A stretch of 64,000 nt of DNA from positions 992,001 to 1,056,000 of the forward strand of contig NZ_BJOV01000003.1 of assembly GCF_009932475.1 (NCBI RefSeq), read 5' to 3'. Positions 59,190-64,000 of the stretch are shown here, in pieces. This DNA is from Gordonia spumicola (lineage in GTDB: Bacteria > Actinomycetota > Actinomycetes > Mycobacteriales > Mycobacteriaceae). Under the pieces are notes generated by a model. It saw only the letters and a list, made by a program, of their open reading frames with translations, did no database searches and was not told the DNA's origin. Made by a program: the position numbers and the translations under genes. Positions within the stretch are counted from its first letter, which is position 1. Each line of letters opens with the position of its first letter.

Positions 59190-60749
59190 TCAGAGGGCCG
59201 GGGCGGCGACGCGCAGTGAGGCGGGAGGGTTCGGCAGGGATCGGCTGGAATCGGACGCGGTGTACACGAACCCGTCCGGACGCAGGGCGACGACCGAGGC
59301 CGCGTGCTTGTCCATCCACTCGGTCAACACCCCGTCGACGTCGACGACTGCGTCGGGGCCGGGAGTCGTGCCGGGCGGCAGGATCTGCAGGCGACCGACC
59401 CCCGCCGAACGCCACTGCGGGGCGTCTCGGTCGTCGAGTCCGAGGACCAGCCAGCGTCCGCGCACGACGTCGTCCAACCGCACGCGCTCGCCCTTCTCGT
59501 CCAGCACCCAGGGCTGCGGGATCTGCCACCCGCGGGCACGATTGCCTCGGTCGCCGAGGAATCCGTCGCTGTAGTGCGCGTCGGGGATCCACTTGTTCTC
59601 CACCAGCCAGCGGGCGAACGCCGGGGCCTTCGCCAGCGTTCCGAGGATGCGGTTGCGGAGGGTCGCGACCCACGGTCGCCGTTCCGTGATCGTCTTCCCC
59701 GCGAACACCGCGTGGTCGGTGGTCTCACGCACGTGTGGTTCGCGCTCGGTCTGGTAGCTGTCCAGGACCGACTCGGACAGACTGCCGTCGAGGACGCCGG
59801 CGAGTTTCCAGCACAGGTTGGCCGCATCACGAACACCGGAGGCCATACCCTGGCCGATCCACGGCGGCATCGCATGGGCGGCGTCACCCGCGAGGAACAC
59901 TCGACCCACTCGCCACCGTTCCGCGACACGCACGTGATGGCTGTAGACCACCGCGCGCAGAATCTCCACGTTCTGGTCGGAGATGCCCTGGCTGCGGAGG
60001 ACCTCCCAGATCGCTTCGTCGGTGACCAGGCGGTTCTCGTCTTCGCCGTCCCGGACAGGGAACTCCCACCGATGATGTCCGAGCGGCGTCGGGCAATCGA
60101 CGGTGGGCCGCTCCGGGTCGCAGTGGAAGCGCAGTCGCGAGCTGCCCTCCCAGTCGCGGAGGACCTTGGTGTCGATGACCACCCAGCGTTCGCTGTAGGT
60201 CTTCCCTTCGTAGCCGATGCCGAGTTGTCCGCGAATGGCCGACGACCCGCCGTCGGCCGCGATCACGAACGACGCGCGCAGTCGCACGAACTCGTCGGTG
60301 GCGAGGTCGGCGGCCAGGACCTCGACGTCCGACCCGGCGTTGTTGACTTTGAGGCACTCGTGGCGGGTGAGCACCGTGACGTTGGGGAATCGATCGACGC
60401 CGTCGCGAAGCGTCTGGTCGACGGCCGGCTGGTAGATGAACTGCTGCGGCGGATGCCCCGCTCCGCGCGATGTCGGCTGTGCCTGAACGAACGGCTTGCC
60501 GTGCGAATCGACGAAGGCCACCGTGCCGCCGGGAAGCATGTCTTCCTGCAGACGGTCGGCGAGGCCGACCGTCTGCCAGATGCGCATCACCTCTTCGTCG
60601 GTGGAGATGGCACGGGCGCGTCCGTAGATGTCCGGGTCCCGCTCGAGGACGACGACGTTCAGGCCTCGCTGGCCGAGAAGGTTGGCCGCCGTGACGCCCG
60701 TCGGGCCGTAGCCGATGATCGCCACGTCGTAGTTCTGGATGTCAGTCAC
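59190..60749 (-). CDS. FAD-dependent aromatic hydroxylase, MhpA-like
   Basis: 519 residues from GTG 60749, with GGAGG four bases upstream. YDVAIIGYGPTGVTAANLLG is the FAD fold, VIAADGGSSAIRGQLGI the DG region and FLAGDAAHAMPPWIGQGMAS the GD motif of 3-(3-hydroxyphenyl)propionate hydroxylases. It hydroxylates a monophenol to the catechol used by the neighbouring extradiol enzyme. A thioredoxin-like C-terminus (VLGLDDRDAPQW) fits the family. It leads the operon opposite a TetR regulator. Confidence 0.92.
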   Translation of the reverse strand: MTDIQNYDVAIIGYGPTGVTAANLLGQRGLNVVVLERDPDIYGRARAISTDEEVMRIWQTVGLADRLQEDMLPGGTVAFVDSHGKPFVQAQPTSRGAGHPPQQFIYQPAVDQTLRDGVDRFPNVTVLTRHECLKVNNAGSDVEVLAADLATDEFVRLRASFVIAADGGSSAIRGQLGIGYEGKTYSERWVVIDTKVLRDWEGSSRLRFHCDPERPTVDCPTPLGHHRWEFPVRDGEDENRLVTDEAIWEVLRSQGISDQNVEILRAVVYSHHVRVAERWRVGRVFLAGDAAHAMPPWIGQGMASGVRDAANLCWKLAGVLDGSLSESVLDSYQTEREPHVRETTDHAVFAGKTITERRPWVATLRNRILGTLAKAPAFARWLVENKWIPDAHYSDGFLGDRGNRARGWQIPQPWVLDEKGERVRLDDVVRGRWLVLGLDDRDAPQWRSAGVGRLQILPPGTTPGPDAVVDVDGVLTEWMDKHAASVVALRPDGFVYTASDSSRSLPNPPASLRVAAPAL

Positions 60750-60762
60750 AGTTCCTCCGCAA

Positions 60763-60841
60763 GTTGAAGCAGCCCCGCAGTGCCGAAGCAGTCCCGCAGT
60801 GTGTTGAAGCAGTCCCCGCAGCGTTGAAGCAGTCCCCGCCC
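60763..60841. repeat. Four degenerate tandem repeats before the MhpA-like gene
   Basis: About four copies of (G)TTGAAGCAGTCCCCGCAG, 18-21 bases each, lie between the hydroxylase Shine-Dalgarno region and the short repeat at 60841. They form part of the 5' untranslated region. Confidence 0.75.
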
Positions 60842-60860
60842 GTCGAGCGCAGTCGAGACG
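60841..60860. repeat. Short dispersed repeat, intergenic copy
   Basis: CGTCGAGCGCAGTCGAGACG, the same 20 bases as in the MFS 5' end at 57187-57206. It joins the tandem repeats to the TetR operator. Confidence 0.7.
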
Positions 60861-60880
60861 TGTGAACTGCGGAAACACTC

Positions 60881-60896
60881 TGTAGTGATCACTACA
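60881..60896. promoter_or_regulatory. Perfect 16-bp palindrome, probable TetR operator
   Basis: TGTAGTGATCACTACA is fully palindromic and lies between the MhpA-like operon and the tetR gene. TTACTG (60926-60931) and CAGTAA (60944-60949) form a second, weaker repeat. Length and symmetry fit a TetR dimer, which would control both directions. Confidence 0.75.
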
Positions 60897-60989
60897 TTAA
60901 CGACGCGGCAACGGCCGGTCAAGGGTTACTGGAATATTCGCTACAGTAAGATCGACGTAGGCTTGGGCATCTTCCGAAAGGCGGGACTG

Positions 60990-61610
60990 GTGGCAGAGAA
61001 GGCACGCCGACCACGCGCCAACGGCGCGGCGTCGAAGGCCAAGATCCTCGACGCGGCCACCGAGATCGCGAGCGAACGCGGATACGAGGGGACCAGCATC
61101 GGACTGGTGAGCAAGCGCTGCGGTCTGCCCGCGAGCTCCATCTACTGGCACTTCGCCGACAAGGACGACCTCATCGCCGCGGTGATCGAGCGAAGCTTCG
61201 AGCGCTGGCTGTCGGCGTGGAGCCTGTCCGACGAGGGCACGACCCAGCAGCGCGTGGCCGACATGAGCATGCAGGTCGCCAAGGCGCTGCTCGACTCCCC
61301 CGATTTCCTCCGCCTCGGACTCATGCTCGCCCTCGAACGCCGACCCGAGGAGCCGCGCGCGCGGACAATGTACCTGCAGGTCCGCGACCAGGCGATGGGC
61401 CAGTTGCGCGAGGCGGCGAGAACACTGGCCCCCAGACTCGACGATGCAAGTGTCGACCAGCTCGCCACATACGCCATCGCGGGGGCCGACGGACTGTTCA
61501 TCGCCAAGGAGATCGGTGGCGACTCGGTCGATCTGCCCGCACTGTTCGGCATCCACGGACGCGCCGTCGTCGACGCCGCGCTTCGCCTCACAGAGATACA
61601 AGACGCTTGA
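60990..61610 (+). CDS. TetR-family regulator of the second island
   Basis: 206 residues from GTG 60990, with AAAGGCGGGA just upstream; the frame before it crosses the operator. The N-terminal HTH is SKAKILDAATEIASERGYEG, then TSIGLVSKRCGLPASSIYWH and FADKDDLIAAV. The C-terminal ligand domain is all helical. It is divergent from the hydroxylase operon and 33 bases before the acyltransferase gene. It probably represses both and responds to an aromatic or acyl-CoA ligand. Confidence 0.9.
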   Translation: MAEKARRPRANGAASKAKILDAATEIASERGYEGTSIGLVSKRCGLPASSIYWHFADKDDLIAAVIERSFERWLSAWSLSDEGTTQQRVADMSMQVAKALLDSPDFLRLGLMLALERRPEEPRARTMYLQVRDQAMGQLREAARTLAPRLDDASVDQLATYAIAGADGLFIAKEIGGDSVDLPALFGIHGRAVVDAALRLTEIQDA

Positions 61611-61643
61611 CGTCAGCCAATTATTGATGTTTTCATCAGAAAC

Positions 61644-62411
61644 ATGACGACGGAGAGTTCATGGACTGACACGTTCGCGCGTGCGGTCGAGGCCGCCGTC
61701 GCGGCGTACAACCGGCACGAGACCACCATCGCCGCGCCGGTCCCGGACGAACCGGTCTTGTTCGTCGCCAACCACGGGTTCGGCGGCGTGTTCGACCTCA
61801 ACGTCATCGCGTTCGCCATCGCGCGTCGGGCCAGCGGCGACGAGCGTCCCGTCACCGTCCTGACTCACCAGATCGCCTGGCAGCTCGGAGTCGGCGGGCT
61901 CATCGAGCCGTTCGGTGCGCGGAAGGCCAGCCACGAGGCGGCGACCACCGCTTTCGCCGAAGGTCGCCATCTGCTCGTGTTCCCCGGCGGCGACGTCGAC
62001 GCCTTCAAATCGTGGGGCGATCGGAACACCGTGGTGTTCGCCGGCCGCTCCGGCTTCGCGCGTCTCGCCATCGACAACGGCGTGCCGATCGTCCCGGTCG
62101 TGACAAGCGGGGCGGGCGAGTCGGTCCTCGTGCTCGACGACGGCGCCGCACTCGCCCGCGCCACCGGTGTCCGCGATCGCTTCCGCCTCAACCGACTCCC
62201 GACCACCCTGTCGATTCCGTGGGGCGTCAACATCGGGGCGGTCGGACTGCTCCCGTACGTGCCGCTGCCGACGAAACTCCGCACGGCGATGCTGCCGGCC
62301 ATGCGCGCCGAGGCCGACGAACGGCCCGAGGACTACGCGGAACGAGTCCGCACCGTCATGCAGGTCGAACTGGATCGTCAGACCCGCGGCCGGCGTCCCA
62401 TCATCGGCTGA
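61644..62411 (+). CDS. PlsC-like acyltransferase
   Basis: 255 residues. LFVANHGFGGVFDLNVIAFA is a variant of the NHx4D block, with six residues between His and Asp, and LLVFPGGDVDAFKSW matches the second block of the diacylglycerol/lysophosphatidate acyltransferase group with FPGG. VPIVPVVTSGAGES is a third block. Members of this branch are found in mycolata in lipid storage or membrane synthesis. Why it lies in a catabolic island is unclear. It is 33 bases after tetR and 14 before the amidohydrolase gene. Confidence 0.82.
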   Translation: MTTESSWTDTFARAVEAAVAAYNRHETTIAAPVPDEPVLFVANHGFGGVFDLNVIAFAIARRASGDERPVTVLTHQIAWQLGVGGLIEPFGARKASHEAATTAFAEGRHLLVFPGGDVDAFKSWGDRNTVVFAGRSGFARLAIDNGVPIVPVVTSGAGESVLVLDDGAALARATGVRDRFRLNRLPTTLSIPWGVNIGAVGLLPYVPLPTKLRTAMLPAMRAEADERPEDYAERVRTVMQVELDRQTRGRRPIIG

Positions 62412-62425
62412 ATCGAGGAACCTCC

Positions 62426-63457
62426 ATGCAGCGTATCGACGTCCACCAGCACCTCATCCCGCCCAGCTATCGGGCGCGGCTCGACGACCACGGCATCGCG
62501 GAGGCCGGTGGCCGGGCGTTGCCCGACTGGTCGCCCGAGGCAGCGCTCGGTGTCATGGACCGTGCCGGTACGGCCGCCGCGATCCTGTCGGTGTCGACGC
62601 CGGGGACGTCGTTCCTCGCCGACGCGCAGGACGCCGCCGCACTCGCCCGCGAACTCAACGAGTTCTCGGCCGGGCTGACGACCGAGCATCCGAATCGCTT
62701 CGGGTACTTCGCCACCCTTCCGCTGCCCGACGTCGCGGCGGCCGCACGGGAGGCGCGACACGCTCTCGATCATCTGCACGCCGACGGTGTCGTCCTGTTG
62801 GCGAACTCGCGCGGCACCTATCTCGGCGAGCCCGGGCAGGACGAGTTGTTCCAGGTCCTCGACGAACGTTCCGCCGTCGTCTTCATTCACCCGGCCGATC
62901 TGCCGGCTCCGGCCGTGGACGGCATCCCGCCGTTCGCGGCCGACTTCCTCCTCGACACGACTCGTGCCGCGTATCTGCTGGTCAGCAGCGGAATCCGTCG
63001 GCGCTATCCCCACATCCGATTCATCCTCAGTCATGCGGGCGGTTTTGTCCCCTACGCGTCGCACCGAATGGCCGTCGCGATCGCGGGCGAGTCCGGACGC
63101 AGTCCGCTCGACGTGCTCGACGATTTCTCCGGCTTCTACTTCGATACCGCATTGTCGGCCAGCCGGGCGGCGCTGCCCAGCCTCCTCGCCTTCGCCGATC
63201 CGGGACACGTGCTGTTCGGCAGCGACTGGCCGTTCGCGCCCGAGCCCGCAGTGCAGTACTTCTGCGGTGGCCTCGACTCCTACCCGTTCGAGTCAGACGA
63301 CCTGATTCGACGAATCAACCGGGACAACGCCCTCGCGCTCTTCCCCCGATTCGGCACCGCCGCACCCATTCCGGGACCTTCGCTCGTCGACCGAGTCCGC
63401 GGAACCGTGGTGCGCTCCGCCATGCGCAGCGTGACGCGCCTGATCGGGGCGAGCTGA
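62426..63457 (+). CDS. Cytoplasmic amidohydrolase-2 family protein (decarboxylase-like)
   Basis: 343 residues without a signal peptide. DVHQHL places His7 and His9, FILSHAGG the next His and VLFGSDWPF the Asp ligand, as in ACMSD and 6-methylsalicylate/gamma-resorcylate decarboxylases. RIDVHQHLIPPSYRARLDD compares closely with RIDLHAHCLPPEYRESLLE of the Tat-exported paralogue at 54394. It may remove a carboxyl group from an aromatic acid before hydroxylation. GAGGAACC precedes the ATG. A basic C-terminal extension of about 40 residues is unusual. Confidence 0.88.
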   Translation: MQRIDVHQHLIPPSYRARLDDHGIAEAGGRALPDWSPEAALGVMDRAGTAAAILSVSTPGTSFLADAQDAAALARELNEFSAGLTTEHPNRFGYFATLPLPDVAAAAREARHALDHLHADGVVLLANSRGTYLGEPGQDELFQVLDERSAVVFIHPADLPAPAVDGIPPFAADFLLDTTRAAYLLVSSGIRRRYPHIRFILSHAGGFVPYASHRMAVAIAGESGRSPLDVLDDFSGFYFDTALSASRAALPSLLAFADPGHVLFGSDWPFAPEPAVQYFCGGLDSYPFESDDLIRRINRDNALALFPRFGTAAPIPGPSLVDRVRGTVVRSAMRSVTRLIGAS

Positions 63458-63458
63458 G

Positions 63459-63929
63459 TTGTCGATCTCATCCACTGCGATCGCCTTCGCCGACGACCTC
63501 CAAGTGGGGAGCACCCACGACCTGGGCACGTACGCCTTCACCGAGGCGGAGATCATCGAGTACGCCACGAAATACGATCCGCTCCCCTTCCACATCGATC
63601 CCGTGCGCGCACTGGACTGGCCCTTCGGCGGGCTCATCTCGAGTGGCATCCACACGATGTCCGCCGTGCAGCGCATGCAGGCGGACAACTTCTATTCAAC
63701 CGTCGCATTGATCGCGGGCAAGTCAATCCGCGACGTGAGTCTTCGCCGCCCGGTACACCCAGGCGACGTCCTGCACGGAACGTTGACGATCGCCGACGTG
63801 ACGCTCCGTGACGGTCGTGCAGATCTCACGACCGAGGTCGTCGCACGGAATCAATCCGACGACGTCGTCATCTCGATGACGATGGTCTCGGTGATCCGCC
63901 GCCGTCCGACGGCCTCGGGCTGGACGTAA
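63459..63929 (+). CDS. MaoC-like (hot-dog fold) dehydratase
   Basis: 156 residues. DLGTYAFTEAEIIEYATKYD and PLPFHID give the Asp and His of the hydratase-2 motif, followed by GLISSGIHTMSAVQRM. Single-domain MaoC proteins hydrate (R)-enoyl-CoA esters. The start is TTG at 63459, directly after the amidohydrolase stop; no ATG or GTG fits better. It closes the plus-strand operon. After it, 63930-64000 holds no gene that I can see. Confidence 0.82.
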   Translation: MSISSTAIAFADDLQVGSTHDLGTYAFTEAEIIEYATKYDPLPFHIDPVRALDWPFGGLISSGIHTMSAVQRMQADNFYSTVALIAGKSIRDVSLRRPVHPGDVLHGTLTIADVTLRDGRADLTTEVVARNQSDDVVISMTMVSVIRRRPTASGWT

Positions 63930-64000
63930 GTTCCAAGCGGTCCATTCAACCAGTGATAGAGACACTCCCTAGCCGTCACAACGCCTGCGAGACGTCCGGA

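Noticed and set aside
60763..60841. CRISPR-like array
   Set aside because: The units are adjacent with no spacers, are only 18-21 bases and are degenerate. No cas gene is nearby.

Overview
The window looks like a chromosomal segment of a high-GC, mycolic-acid-containing actinobacterium. Gordonia or a close relative is my inference. The pointers are an antigen-85-type mycolyltransferase, a DUF3068 (PorA-family) envelope protein, DUF5313 and 13E12-type DUF222/HNH proteins, a KstR-type operator, many GTG starts, many 4-base stop/start overlaps and several probably leaderless promoters. About 62 protein genes fill the window. I saw no tRNA, rRNA, CRISPR array or intact insertion sequence, and no stretch over 300 bases lacks a gene.

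Region 1 (1-11.2 kb): a truncated KstD-like flavoprotein under a perfect palindrome holding a KstR box; a three-gene operon (membrane protein, winged-helix regulator, epoxide hydrolase) with its own operator; a secreted protein; a DUF222/HNH protein; a copper module csoR-copZ-small membrane peptide-copA with twin CsoR operators; a Cys/His-motif protein; and nadB.

Region 2 (11.4-28.6 kb): a UbiB-like kinase coupled to a DUF3068 protein, a mycolyltransferase, a DyP peroxidase carrying an encapsulin targeting tail plus the encapsulin shell, a heterodimeric ABC exporter, a divergent EamA/LysR pair, DUF1697, DUF202, RNase HI, an AbiEi/DUF559-type protein flanked by two near-identical hairpins, and a YhgE/Pip permease with a degenerate ATPase partner.

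Region 3 (28.6-43.3 kb): an aromatic-catabolism island. It has two MarR regulators, RidA, a Rieske oxygenase with a small HTH-like protein and a PDR-type reductase, a ThDP enzyme, two SDRs, a cupin, an alpha/beta hydrolase, an extradiol dioxygenase, an aldehyde dehydrogenase, an MFS importer, a salicylate-hydroxylase-like flavoprotein and a third SDR. Its promoters share two palindromic motif classes, which suggests local regulons. The substrate is unknown.

Region 4 (43.3-54.4 kb): an SDR overlapping pyruvate carboxylase, an exported protein of unknown function, a HerA-like ATPase, a VOC protein, small membrane proteins and two tandem membrane GGDEF proteins.

Region 5 (54.4-64 kb): a second meta-cleavage island. 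The minus strand carries a flavin hydroxylase, a ring-opening hydrolase, an extradiol dioxygenase, an MFS exporter and a Tat-exported amidohydrolase. The plus strand carries a TetR regulator, an acyltransferase, a cytoplasmic paralogue of the amidohydrolase and a MaoC-like protein. A perfect 16-bp palindrome lies in the divergent promoter. Short actinobacterial repeats appear here and inside copA.
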